64,000 bases of DNA, taken from assembly GCA_963763365.1 (NCBI GenBank), contig CAVXOE010000012.1:372001-436000 (forward strand), read 5' to 3'. Of this stretch, positions 54,801 through 63,095 are shown piece by piece. Within the stretch, counting starts at the first letter, position 1. Each line of letters begins with the position of its first letter. The position numbers and the translations under genes were made by a program. Origin of the DNA: VAZQ01 sp963763365 (GTDB taxonomy: Bacteria > Pseudomonadota > Alphaproteobacteria > Rhizobiales > Xanthobacteraceae). The notes beneath the pieces are model-generated. The model had not been told where the DNA came from. It saw only the letters and a list, made by a program, of their open reading frames with translations, and made no database searches.

Positions 54801-55318
54801 TTGAGGAGGCGGTGGCGAGCCTCAAGGCCGGCGTCACCGCGCCGGTCGCCGACAAGTGGTCGCCGTCGATCACCATCGGCACGCCGGTGATGATCCCTGA
54901 GGACTACGTGGCCGACCTGCCGGTGCGGCTCGCGCTCTACCGGCGGCTCGCCGAGATCGAGGACGAGCGCGAGATCGAGGCGTTCGGCGCCGAGCTTTCC
55001 GACCGCTTCGGCAAGCTGCCGCTCGAGGTCGAGTACTTGCTCCAGATCGTCGCCATCAAAGCGCTCTGCCGGCAGGCCAACGTCGAGAAGATCGAGGCGG
55101 GCCCGAAGGGCGCGGTGATCACCTTCCGCGACAACAGCTTCGCCAACCCCGAGCGCCTCGTCGCCTTCATCCGCCAGCAGGGACCGTCGGCGCGCGTACG
55201 GCCCGACATGAAGGTCGTGTTCTTCGACGAGTGGGAGCAGCCCGAGGAGCGGCTCAAAGGCGCGACCGCGATCCTGCGCAATCTCGCCAACCTCGCGCAG
55301 CCCGCCAAGGCGGCGTGA
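51809..55318 (+). CDS. mfd: transcription-repair coupling factor Mfd
   Basis: 1169 aa. Frees RNA polymerase stalled at lesions and recruits UvrA. The UvrB-like N-terminal part has PAWDCLPYDRVSP. The RNA-polymerase interaction domain begins GDLVVHVDHGIGRFVGLR (about 500). The translocase has motif I GDVGFGKTEVALRAAF, DEEQHFGV, TATPIPRTLQ, ESGLDIP and QLRGRVGRSKLRAF. The C-terminal TRCF domain is present. Full length and undamaged, unlike several neighbours. Overlaps sdhE by one base. Confidence 0.97.
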   Translation: MAKSPAALLAAGRPVTLASVADGAEGLVIADLARAVAARADAPATSLLAVCRDGPRMATLSRALAFFAPDIAAMEFPAWDCLPYDRVSPHAGFVAQRMTALSQLARLKGRDRPSVLLTTVNAVLQRVPARDFVASHALAVVPGHMLAMDSVTNWLELNGFIRASTVREPGDYAVRGGIIDLYAPGMAEPVRLDFFGDTLETIRSFDPETQRTTDQLRALNLVPVAEFQLTSETIRRFRTGYVAQFGAPSPDDQLYHAVSEGRRHPGMEHWLPLFHDRLDSLLDYVPGSPVVLEPLVEDAVRERFVQIADYFEARQQALTQKDAGAIYRPLPPDRLYFGSAEWDERLKEAQVARLTPFAVPEEQGPAIDVGTRQGHNFAAERAEPGKNVFAAVTAHVQALQAGGKRAVVALWSDGARERVSHVLRDHGLPNLSPVASWQEALALPKPQVALAVLGLEAGFETADTAVIGEQDILGDRLVRPRRAAKRADNFIAEVTALSAGDLVVHVDHGIGRFVGLRAIEAAGAPHDCLEIHYAGGDKLYLPVENVELLSRYGSEETNVDLDRLGGGAWQARKARMRRRILEIANDLIKIAAERQLREAPKLVPEQGPFDEFCAGFPYEETDDQQTSIDAVLGDLAAGRPMDRLICGDVGFGKTEVALRAAFVTAMSGRQVAVVVPTTLLARQHTKTFTERFRGFPIKIAQASRLVSTAELTKVKKGLADGTVDIIVGTHALLGKSIKFRDLALLIVDEEQHFGVAHKEKLKQLRAEVHVLTLTATPIPRTLQLALSGVRDLSIIASPPVDRLAVRTFVSPFDPLVVREALLRERYRGGQAFYVCPRIEDLAGVKEFLDTHVPEMKVAVAHGQMPSGVLEDIMSAFYDGKYDTLLSTTIIESGLDIPTANTLIVHRADRFGLSQLYQLRGRVGRSKLRAFSLFTLPENHKITAQAERRLKVLQSLDTLGAGFQLASHDLDIRGAGNLLGEEQSGHIKEVGFELYQQMLEEAVASLKAGVTAPVADKWSPSITIGTPVMIPEDYVADLPVRLALYRRLAEIEDEREIEAFGAELSDRFGKLPLEVEYLLQIVAIKALCRQANVEKIEAGPKGAVITFRDNSFANPERLVAFIRQQGPSARVRPDMKVVFFDEWEQPEERLKGATAILRNLANLAQPAKAA

Positions 55319-55349
55319 TCTGCGCGAGGTGCGATGCTATCCTTCGCAG

Positions 55350-55947
55350 ATGGCATCTATTCCGCGCCGTTTTCATATCTCGGCCATTGCGGATTCTGAT
55401 CGTCGTCACAGCCACGCCCGCACTCGCCCATACCGGCAGCATGTCGGGCGGTTTCATGGGCGGGTTCGCGCATCCGCTGTTCGGGCCGGACCACGTGGTC
55501 GCGATGGTGGCCGTCGGATTGTGGGGCGCCTTCCTTGGCGCGCCCGCGATCTGGCTCTTGCCGATCGTATTTCCGCTGGTGATGGCGGGCGGCGGCGTGC
55601 TTGGGATTCTCGGCGTGCCGCTGCCGGCGGTCGAAACCGGCATCGCGATGTCGGCTGTCGTACTCGGCATGATGGTGGCATTGGCCGCAAAGCCGCCGCT
55701 CTGGGTGGCTGCGGTGCTGGTCGGTATCTTCGCGATCTTTCACGGCCACGCGCACGGCGCCGAACTGCCGCCGGGAGCGGACGCCGTCGCCTATTCGGTC
55801 GGCTTCGTGGTGGCGACCGGCCTCCTGCATCTCGCCGGCATCGCGTTCGGATTGCTGGCGCGCTGGCCCGCCGGCCGCCTCGCCGTGCGCGCGACGGGCG
55901 GCGCGATCGCGCTTGCCGGGCTTGCCTTCCTGAGCGGCAAGGCATGA
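55350..55947 (+). CDS. HupE/UreJ family protein 1
   Basis: Six-helix membrane protein of the HupE/UreJ nickel/metal family. The helix-2 motif AHPLFGPDHVVAMVAVGLWGA and the GIFAIFHGHAHGAELP motif carry the conserved His and Asp. The 5' end is unclear. ATG 55350 gives MASIPRRFHISAIA, which joins to the signal sequence ILIVVTATPALAH only if one base is removed at about 55391-55392; otherwise a TTG at 55387 (M-R-I-L-I-V-V) is the start. Its stop overlaps the next gene as ATGA. No hydrogenase or urease genes are nearby. Confidence 0.75.
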
Positions 55948-56478
55948 GCTTCGATGCATTCGCCGGCGGATTTCTCAATCCGCTGACGGTGCCTGCGCAT
56001 CTCGTGGCTTTGCTCGGCCTTGGACTTCTGATCGGCGGACAAAGGGACCGCGGCGCGCCTGTCCCGTGGCTTGCTTTCGCGCTCGCTCTTGCCGCGGGAC
56101 TTGCGGCAATCGCACTCGGCGCCGGTCAGACGCCGTCCATCGACATCTTGCTGGCCGCGACCGTCGTCAGCGGCTTGTTCGTCGCGCTGGCGATTGCGTT
56201 GCCAAATGCACCCTGCGCGGGACTGGCCTTGGTGACCGGGCTCGCGCTCGGCCTCGAACTCGCCGCCGCAGGCGATCTCGCTCGCGGGCGCGACGACGGC
56301 GCTGATCGGAACCGGCCTTTCGGCCTGCCTGACGCTTGCGCTCATGGTCGCAGGCGCGCGCGCCTGCACGCGCGATTGGCAGCGCATTGGGCTACGCATC
56401 CTCGGCTCGTGGATCGCGGCCAGCGCCATTCTCGTGCTCGCGCTGCGCTTCGCGCGCGGCATGCTGTTCGATATGTAG
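55944..56478 (+). pseudogene. HupE/UreJ-like protein 2, frameshifted
   Basis: Membrane protein related to HupE/UreJ, coupled to the first by an ATGA overlap. The first frame gives FAGGFLNPLTVPAHLVALLG, then LGLLIGGQRD and three helices to LGLELA. At about 56266 the frame shifts +1: with one G removed it reads LELAPQAISLAG, then ATTALIGTGLSACLTLALMV, CTRDWQRIGLRILGSWIAAS and a final helix ending GMLFDM. Corrected length is 177 aa. The N-terminal DHxxAM motif is replaced by VPAHLVALLG, so metal binding may differ from protein 1. Confidence 0.75.
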
Positions 56479-56481
56479 CCG

Positions 56482-57141
56482 CTACTCCGCCGCCTGGCGG
56501 TTGGTATATTCCTGCGCGGCGCGCTCGATCGCCTGCGCGAGGTGTTCCGCCGATTGCGCACCTTGCACGGCGATCGCACCGCCCAGGATAAAGCAAGGCA
56601 CGCCGTCGATGCCGGCTTCCTTGGCGGAGTTCGCCTCCTGCTCGATGCGCGCCATGTCCTGGTCGCTCGCCAGCAATTCACGCACGCGATCGGCATTGAG
56701 ACCGCAATCGGCCCCCGCCTGAACAAGCACGTCGGGGTTGGTGAGGTCGCCGCCCTCGGTGAAGTAGAGATCCATCAGGCGCTGCTTCATGCGCGCCGAA
56801 TTGCCGATGTCGCCCGCCCACAAGATCAGCCGGTGGCAGTCGAGCGTGTTCGGCTGCCGCTTGATCTTGTCGAACGCGTAGGTGAGGCCTTCACCGGCGG
56901 CCTGCTCGGCAACCCGCTTGGCGTTGGTGTTGTAGCGCTCGACCGAGCCGAACTTGGTGACGAGGTATTCTTCGCGGCTGATGCCGGCGCGTGGCACCCA
57001 GGGATTGAGGAAATAGGGATAGAAGCGCACCGCGACCGGAATCTCGGGCTTGAGCGCGATGGCTTTTTCGAGCCGCCGCTTGCCGATGAAGCACCACGGA
57101 CAGACGACGTCGGACACCATGTCGATGGGGAGGGCGGTCAT
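56482..57141 (-). CDS. DsbA-family oxidoreductase, FrnE-like
   Basis: 219 aa, no signal peptide, so cytosolic. The thioredoxin-fold active site is DVVCPWCFIGKRRLEKA with CPWC near the N terminus. The helical insert and the C-terminal GIDGVPCFILGG with cis-Pro (GVPC) are typical of FrnE. It probably acts in thiol-disulfide exchange or isomerisation. The start at 57141 is preceded by AAGGAG at seven bases; a start at 57171 is rejected. It is 29 bases downstream of the GGDEF-like gene. Confidence 0.92.
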   Translation of the reverse strand: MTALPIDMVSDVVCPWCFIGKRRLEKAIALKPEIPVAVRFYPYFLNPWVPRAGISREEYLVTKFGSVERYNTNAKRVAEQAAGEGLTYAFDKIKRQPNTLDCHRLILWAGDIGNSARMKQRLMDLYFTEGGDLTNPDVLVQAGADCGLNADRVRELLASDQDMARIEQEANSAKEAGIDGVPCFILGGAIAVQGAQSAEHLAQAIERAAQEYTNRQAAE

Positions 57142-57170
57142 GAGCGGCTCCTTGCGGGTCGCCTGGGACA

Positions 57171-58445
57171 CTAGGCCCGTTGCTGCTCCGCAGCAACCTT
57201 CGGGTGGCTGCCGACGCGGGCCACCAGCGTGCTCAGACTGTCGCTCGACTTGAGCGTCGCCAGCGTCACGGTCGGTTTGATCGAGTGGCGGTCGCGGCCG
57301 GGCGACAGCATGGTGTGTCGCAGGATGCTGGCGAGGCGGCGCGCCACCACATGGGCACTGCGCAAATCTGTTTCGGTGAAGGCGGCGAGGATCGAGCCGT
57401 CCTGCTCGCGGTAGGCAAAGTCGATGCTGCGGATGAGCCGGCTGAACAACCGTGCCGCATCCGCATGCGCGCGCCGGTCCGCCATTTCCTCGAACGAGAA
57501 GCGCGCCACCGAAAGCGCGCGGCCGCCATCCTCAGCCTCCGCAACCGCGCGCTCGAGATCGCGCCAGAACGCGGTTGGACCGAGAAGGCCGGTGTCCGGA
57601 TCGATGATCCCCTCGGCCTCCAGCGATTTCAGCGTACGCTTGAGACGTGCCTCGAACGCGTGCAGACGCACCATCGGCAGGAAGCGCTCGATCAGGCGGG
57701 TGGGCTCGCTGTCGATACGAATGAGATTGGGCAGGCGCTCATCGTCGATTCCCGTGTTGTCGAGCAGCCCGACGGGCAGGTCGCGGAAGCGCGCGTCCTC
57801 CGCCAGCACGGTGAGCAGCGCCTCCACCACGCGCGGACCGAGCCCGTCGCCGATCACGACGCCCTCGATGTCGCGCGCCGCGAGATAACGCGCGGCGGTC
57901 TCGACGCTAAGCGCCCCGATCAGACCAACGCGCTCGCCGATCGCGACCGAAAGCGCCGGATACGAGCTGCCGCGTCCGACACAAAGCACGGTCGCGTCTT
58001 CGAGCATGTTCGGTGCGTAGGGGAGGGGCAGTGCGACCGCGGGCGCACCCTCGGCGCGGGCACGCCGCAGGACCGTGGCATGCAGGGTGCGAATGCGCAG
58101 CGCAGAACGCAGCCGCGCCACCAGCCGCTCGGGCGCCTCGTCGACGGCGACCGGGAGCGCGTAGGGCAGGGCAACATCGCTCTTCGGCGTCAGTCTTGCG
58201 ATGACCGGCATGACCGGGCCGCCGCGTGTCTCGATTGCTTGCAGCAAGGCGCGCTTGTGGCGCAGGTCGGGCGCCGGCCCGGGGTCGGCGATGGCGAGTG
58301 CGACGGGCTGGATTTCGGCGATGGCGGCGGGCGCGTCGGCCCAGCCGGTCTCGACGATCGGGAAGGCGCCAGCCTTACCCAGAATATCGAGCAGACCGGC
58401 CGCCGAATTTTCGGCGACCACCACCATCGGACCCAGCATTGCCAT
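57171..58445 (-). CDS. receiver-like protein with degenerate GGDEF domain
   Basis: 424 aa. The N-terminal ~120 aa and a middle segment (about 145-275) have receiver-like alternation but no clear phospho-Asp. The C-terminal ~140 aa resembles a GGDEF domain: DPDTGLLGPTAFWRDLERAV matches the D-x-L-T-GL-x-N opening. The active-site loop that should read GGDEF is REQDGSILAAF instead. So c-di-GMP synthesis is unlikely and a sensory or binding role is more plausible. No EAL domain. No strong ribosome site before the 58445 ATG. Confidence 0.72.
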   Translation of the reverse strand: MAMLGPMVVVAENSAAGLLDILGKAGAFPIVETGWADAPAAIAEIQPVALAIADPGPAPDLRHKRALLQAIETRGGPVMPVIARLTPKSDVALPYALPVAVDEAPERLVARLRSALRIRTLHATVLRRARAEGAPAVALPLPYAPNMLEDATVLCVGRGSSYPALSVAIGERVGLIGALSVETAARYLAARDIEGVVIGDGLGPRVVEALLTVLAEDARFRDLPVGLLDNTGIDDERLPNLIRIDSEPTRLIERFLPMVRLHAFEARLKRTLKSLEAEGIIDPDTGLLGPTAFWRDLERAVAEAEDGGRALSVARFSFEEMADRRAHADAARLFSRLIRSIDFAYREQDGSILAAFTETDLRSAHVVARRLASILRHTMLSPGRDRHSIKPTVTLATLKSSDSLSTLVARVGSHPKVAAEQQRA

Positions 58446-58516
58446 GACGATTGCGCCGATCGGGAGCGATCAAAACCGCCCGATCCTAGGCAAACGCCGT
58501 TAACGGCGCGTCAACG

Positions 58517-60085
58517 CTAAGCCGCCGGCCGCGAATGCCGGCGAAACGCGTCGACCAGGAGCGGGTTGGCACCGAGCTTGCCGAGAGCCAGGCGCACGGC
58601 GTCCGGATTTTCCGCGCTACCAGCCAGCCGCTGGCCGCAGAGCGAGTCGGGCAGGACCGCAAGCGTGCCGCCGCTGCTCTCCGCTCCCGCGACCCACCCC
58701 TGCGCATCGCGCATGTTGAAGCGGTAGCCGCCAACGCTGACAATACCGGGCGGCGGCCCAGTCACCACCATTGTCGCGCTGTTCGGCCGGCAGATGTACC
58801 CGGTATCCACGAAGCCGCTTGCCGCGACCTTGAAGTAGGGCAGGCTGCCGCGCTCGGCACCGGGCGGGAACGCCGCGCGCGGAACCATCGGGCCGCGCAG
58901 CGCGACCGTACCGGCCGGCGTGGGCGCGATCTCGGCGACCTCGATCGCGCCTTTGACGCCGCGCGAGCCAGACACCACGCCGAACGGGATGGCGGCCGGC
59001 TTGCCGTCGCGCCCACGCGCGGCCGCAACGAGGCCGACTTCGCCGAACACGTGGACGTCGGTGAGCCGCACATGGCCATCGCGCCAGCCGGGGGACCCTG
59101 CAACGCGTTCGGGCGACCGCCATGCGCCGACGACGTTCGTGAGACCGGCGCCGCCGTGCGCCGACAGTAGTCCGGCTTGCGCAAACAGACCGACCAGCGG
59201 ACCGGGAAGGATCACGGTATCGCAGCCCGTGGCCTTGCGCTGAGCGCGAAAGACATCCGCGTTGAAGGGCTGGTGCAATGCCAGCGTCCCGCCGAGCAGC
59301 AGCCACGGCATCATCGCGATGGCGAGGCCCGAGAACGACGACAGCGTGAGGGTTGCGAGGATGACAGAGTTCTGCTGGAGCCCGCCCTCGAGCAGGACCG
59401 CAAGGCCGCCAGCGATCATTTCGGCATGGCTGCGGCCAACCGGTACGGGGCCATCGGCGGTCTGATCCCAGGTCACGACCGCCAAGTGCAGGCCCGGGCC
59501 CGCATCCGGCGGGCGGTCGCCGTTGAACGGGGGGATCGGATCGAGCTTTCCACCGTCGTAGAGATCGTCGAGGCGGACGACACCGTCAGGCACCTCATCG
59601 CCAAAGCCGCAGATGCAGCGTACCGGAAAGACCTCGGCGGCGACGTTCATCGCCAGGTCGAAATGGTCGACCGTACCGACGCGCCCGCTCACGATCAGCG
59701 CGCCGGCCCCGACCCGGCTCAGCGCGGCCACGACCTCGGCACGCCGCCATAACAACGGCAACGGCATTGCGATGAGGCCCGCGCGCAGAACCCCGAGCAA
59801 GGCCAGCACGCCGTCGATCGTATTCGCGACCTGCAAGCCAACGATCGTGTCTGTGTGCAAACCCAAGCGCCGCAGCCGCCCGGCGATGGCGGAGACCATG
59901 CGGTCGGCCTGCGCGTAGGTGAGGCTGCGGGCTTCGCCGTCGGTGAAGCTTGCACGATCGAGCGGATCGATCAGCGCAATGTCGTTCGGCCGGCGCTGTG
60001 TGACCCGCTGAAGGAGATCGTCGAGGGTCGCATCCCCACCAATACGGGTCGTGGGCGCCCGGACCCGCGGATCGTCAAGGATCAT
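58517..60085 (-). CDS. AMP-binding (acyl-CoA synthetase-like) protein with degenerate active site
   Basis: 522 aa. It has the ANL-superfamily N-terminal layout (SLTYAQADRMVSAIAGRLRR, GVLRAGLIAMPLPLLWRRAE). The phosphate-binding loop, normally TSGTTGxPK, reads TWDQTADGPVPVGRSH (205-220), without the glycines or Lys. The A5 motif is FGEVG. The C-terminal domain with the catalytic Lys is very short or missing. It may bind acyl-adenylate-like ligands without catalysis, or be a specialised variant. It follows the peptide-binding protein gene by 10 bases on the same strand. Confidence 0.72.
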   Translation of the reverse strand: MILDDPRVRAPTTRIGGDATLDDLLQRVTQRRPNDIALIDPLDRASFTDGEARSLTYAQADRMVSAIAGRLRRLGLHTDTIVGLQVANTIDGVLALLGVLRAGLIAMPLPLLWRRAEVVAALSRVGAGALIVSGRVGTVDHFDLAMNVAAEVFPVRCICGFGDEVPDGVVRLDDLYDGGKLDPIPPFNGDRPPDAGPGLHLAVVTWDQTADGPVPVGRSHAEMIAGGLAVLLEGGLQQNSVILATLTLSSFSGLAIAMMPWLLLGGTLALHQPFNADVFRAQRKATGCDTVILPGPLVGLFAQAGLLSAHGGAGLTNVVGAWRSPERVAGSPGWRDGHVRLTDVHVFGEVGLVAAARGRDGKPAAIPFGVVSGSRGVKGAIEVAEIAPTPAGTVALRGPMVPRAAFPPGAERGSLPYFKVAASGFVDTGYICRPNSATMVVTGPPPGIVSVGGYRFNMRDAQGWVAGAESSGGTLAVLPDSLCGQRLAGSAENPDAVRLALGKLGANPLLVDAFRRHSRPAA

Positions 60086-60095
60086 CGGATGGCTC

Positions 60096-62012
60096 TCATC
60101 GGCTCTTCGATTCGTTCTTGGGTCCGTCCTTGGATCCGTCCTTGGGTTCTTGCCACCAGGCTTCCGGCAGGTAACCCATCAGCGAGGTGACGGCTGGATG
60201 CTGGACCGTGGTCCAGCGCGCGACCCACTGATTCGGTAGATGATACAGCGGAATCACGTAGAAACCCGAGATCAAGACGCGATCGAGCGCGCGCACCGCG
60301 GCGACCACCTCGGCACGGTCCTCGGACGTGATCAGCTTGGCGATCAGCGCGTCGACCGCCGGGCTCTTGATGCCCATATAGTTGCGGGTACCGTGCTGCT
60401 CGGCGGCGGCCGAACTCCAATAGAACGATTGCTCGTTGCCGGGCGACAGCGACTGATCCCAGCGATTCTGGATCATGTCGAAATCGAAGCCGATGCGCCG
60501 CGCTTCGTACTGAACGGCATCGACGGCGCGCACCTGCATTTTGATTCCCGCCCGCTTCAGGCTTTGCGCAAACAACGCGGCGAGCCGCTCGTCGTCGCGG
60601 GCGCCGACCATGAACTCGAACGTGAACGGCCGGCCGGTGCGCTTGTCGACCAGCTCAGTGCCGCGCAGTTCGTACCCGGCTTTGGCAAACAGATCGAGGG
60701 CACGGCGCAAGGTGGTCCGGTCGCGGCCGGAACCGTCGGTGACCGGCGGCGCCCACTTGCCTTCGAGCACGTCGACGCGCACCGCATCCGGGAACGGCGC
60801 GAGCAGCGCGCGTTCGCGCGCATCGGCTGCGCGGCCTCGTGCGGATAATTCCGAGCCCTCGAAAAAACTCGCGGTGCGACGGTAAAGATCGAAGAAGTAA
60901 CTGTGGTTGATCCATTCGAAGTCGAACAGAAGCGCGAGCGCCTCGCGCACCCGGATATCTGAGAAGATCGCGCGGCGGGTGTTGAACACCAGGTAGAGGC
61001 TGGATTTCGGCAGACCGGTCGTGACCGTCTCCTTCACGACCCGGCCATCGCGCAGCGCCGGAAAATCGTACGCGGTCTGCCAGTGTCCCGGATCGTTCTC
61101 ATTGCGGAAGTCGAACAGTCCGCGCTTGAACGCTTCGTGCAGCGTATTGGCGTCGCGGTAGTAATCGAAATGAATCTCGTCGAAGTTCCAGAGGCCGCTG
61201 TTGACGGCGAGATCTCGCCCCCAGTAGTTGGGATCGCGCTTGAGCGTCACGCTCTTGCCCGGGTCCACGTGGGAGACGACATAGGGACCGCTCCCGACGA
61301 GGGGCGTGAACGAGGTCTGCTCGAAGGTCTCGGGGTTGATCGCATGCTTGGCGAACACGGGCATGAGGCCGAGAATCAGCGCAAGCTCGCGATCGTTGCT
61401 GCCCGAGAGATCGAACCGCACCGAGCGCTCGCCGACCACATCGGCCTTCTTCACCTTGGAATAGTAGAAGCGATGATTGGGCCGCCCCTTGTCGCGCATG
61501 AGCTGCCAGGAAAAGACGATGTCTTCGGCGGTCACCGGATGGCCGTCGGAAAACCGGGCCGCCGGGTCCAGGATGAAGGTGACATAGCTGCGTTCTGCGT
61601 CGGTCTCGACCGCACGCGCAACCAGCCCGTAGAGCGTGAACGGTTCGTTGAGGCCGCGCGCCATCAGGCTTTCGACCACGTACCCGCTCATGATGTTGCC
61701 GCTGCTGACCAGGGGCCCGCGCAGACCTTGCGCGGATAGGCCTTTGACGATGAACGGGTTGAGGCTGTCGAACGTCCCGGACACACCCTGAACCAGGCGC
61801 CCGCCCTTCGGGGCGGCCGGGTTGGTGTAGGGCAATTGGGTGAAGCCCTGCGGCAAGGCGGGCTCCCCGTGCATCGCGATGGCGTGGCGTGGTTCGGCAG
61901 CGGCACCCGCTCCGCCCAGCGGGACAATGCAATGCGCCAGCAGGCCGAAGGCGGCGAGAACGGCGGCGCGCCAATGCGCGGGTATTCGACAGGCGGTGCG
62001 CAATGCGGTCAC
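60096..62012 (-). CDS. extracellular solute-binding protein family 5 (oligopeptide ABC transporter)
   Basis: 638 aa. The GTG start at 62012 is chosen: AGGAACGTC precedes it and a signal peptide follows (LLAHCIVPLGGAGAAAE). The open frame runs on to 63332 but without motif. Family 5 features: LPYTNPAAPKGGRLVQGVSG, PFTLYGLVAR, FILDPAARFSDGHPVTAEDIVFSW, GSGPYVV and LKRDPNYWGRDL. Such YejA/OppA-type proteins bind peptides, for example murein or microcin-type peptides. The C terminus carries a short repetitive charged tail (KDGSKDGPKNESKSR). No permease genes are in the window. Confidence 0.88.
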   Translation of the reverse strand: MTALRTACRIPAHWRAAVLAAFGLLAHCIVPLGGAGAAAEPRHAIAMHGEPALPQGFTQLPYTNPAAPKGGRLVQGVSGTFDSLNPFIVKGLSAQGLRGPLVSSGNIMSGYVVESLMARGLNEPFTLYGLVARAVETDAERSYVTFILDPAARFSDGHPVTAEDIVFSWQLMRDKGRPNHRFYYSKVKKADVVGERSVRFDLSGSNDRELALILGLMPVFAKHAINPETFEQTSFTPLVGSGPYVVSHVDPGKSVTLKRDPNYWGRDLAVNSGLWNFDEIHFDYYRDANTLHEAFKRGLFDFRNENDPGHWQTAYDFPALRDGRVVKETVTTGLPKSSLYLVFNTRRAIFSDIRVREALALLFDFEWINHSYFFDLYRRTASFFEGSELSARGRAADARERALLAPFPDAVRVDVLEGKWAPPVTDGSGRDRTTLRRALDLFAKAGYELRGTELVDKRTGRPFTFEFMVGARDDERLAALFAQSLKRAGIKMQVRAVDAVQYEARRIGFDFDMIQNRWDQSLSPGNEQSFYWSSAAAEQHGTRNYMGIKSPAVDALIAKLITSEDRAEVVAAVRALDRVLISGFYVIPLYHLPNQWVARWTTVQHPAVTSLMGYLPEAWWQEPKDGSKDGPKNESKSR

Positions 62013-62318
62013 GACGTTCCTGGCATGGGCCTCCCGCCGGCGGCAACTCTGGCCGACGAATGGGGCAAGCTTGGGCTGATCACGATGCCTGCAACAATCG
62101 GCCGCTGGCGTTATCACCAACAATCCGGCGGGCTGCGCAGCCTGCCGAATACTTCTCGGATTCGATAGGGATAGAGAAGTCGGGCGGCAAAGTGTAGCTG
62201 AAACGTCACGCTCCTGCCGTATTTGGTGCCGACACACCTTCGCAGGGGAGACCGTTCCGCTTGGCCTGGGGCGCTGTGTGCTGGGGCGCTGCGTGAACGG
62301 GAGCAAGAGGATTTGTCC
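62013..62318. other. divergent intergenic region with central palindrome
   Basis: 306 bases between the leftward peptide-binding protein gene and the rightward IalB gene, so it must hold both promoters. A perfect 12-bp palindrome GGCTGCGCAGCC lies at 62131-62142, extended by imperfect flanks (CGGCG / TGCCG). It could be an operator. No gene seen. Confidence 0.4.
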
Positions 62319-63065
62319 ATGGATCAGCGGATTGATCTCGCGCGTCCGGCTGCACGCGCGTTTGCCATCGCAACGGCAACGACCATGTTTTGCGCGTTGA
62401 TGGGTTCGGGCGCCTTCGCCCAGACCCCGCCCGCGCCGAAGGCCGCGCCCAAAGCCGCGCCGAAGGCTCCGGCCGCCAAGCCTGCCGAGGCCGCTCCGCA
62501 GGGGCATCCGCAGCAGCAAGCCAATGGCGGCCTGCAACTGATCTATTCGCCGTGGACCAAGCTTTGCCAGAAGGGCCCGGAAGCGAACGCCAAGCAGGTT
62601 TGCTTCACCGGCAAGGAAGGGCGGCTGGAGGATGGCCGTCCGGTCGTCTCGGCGATGATCGTCGAGCAGGAGGGTGAAGCCCGGAAGATCCTGCGCGTCA
62701 TGGCGCCAATCGGCGTCGTGCTGCAGCCGGGATCGCGCGTGATCGTGGACGAGGGCCAGCCGATGAACGGCCCCTACCTGATGTGCCAGCCGACCGGTTG
62801 CTTCTCGGATTATGAGGCGAGCGGCGAACTGATCGCCAAGTTGAAGAAGGGCTCCGGCCTGTTCATCCAGGCGATCCAGGCGGCGAACGGACAACCGCTG
62901 ACGCTCGGAATTCCGCTGACGGATTTCGCCAAAGCCTACGACGGCCCTTCGGTCGACCCGAAGGTTTGGGAAGATCAGCAGAAGAAGCTGCAAGACGAGC
63001 TTAACCGCCGGGCCGAGGAGGCTCGCAAGAAGCTTGAAGGACCGCAGGCGGCCCGACCCCAGTAG
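62319..63065 (+). CDS. IalB family protein 1
   Basis: 248 aa. Sec signal peptide ending at SGAFAQ, then a Pro/Ala/Lys repeat linker (APKAAPKAAPKAPAAK), then an IalB domain with YSPWTKLCQKG, KQVCFTGKEGR, YLMCQPTGCFSDY - four Cys likely in disulfides. A charged helical C terminus follows. IalB (invasion-associated locus B) was named in Bartonella, but the family is widespread in free-living Rhizobiales as periplasmic proteins of unclear role. The start at 62319 follows AAGAGGA. A close paralogue follows at 63096. Confidence 0.9.
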   Translation: MDQRIDLARPAARAFAIATATTMFCALMGSGAFAQTPPAPKAAPKAAPKAPAAKPAEAAPQGHPQQQANGGLQLIYSPWTKLCQKGPEANAKQVCFTGKEGRLEDGRPVVSAMIVEQEGEARKILRVMAPIGVVLQPGSRVIVDEGQPMNGPYLMCQPTGCFSDYEASGELIAKLKKGSGLFIQAIQAANGQPLTLGIPLTDFAKAYDGPSVDPKVWEDQQKKLQDELNRRAEEARKKLEGPQAARPQ

Positions 63066-63095
63066 TTCGTCACGCGAACCGAAAGAGTTGACGTC

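Noticed and set aside
57171..58445. Active diguanylate cyclase
   Set aside because: The GGDEF signature is replaced by REQDGS and no metal-binding Asp/Glu pair is visible there.
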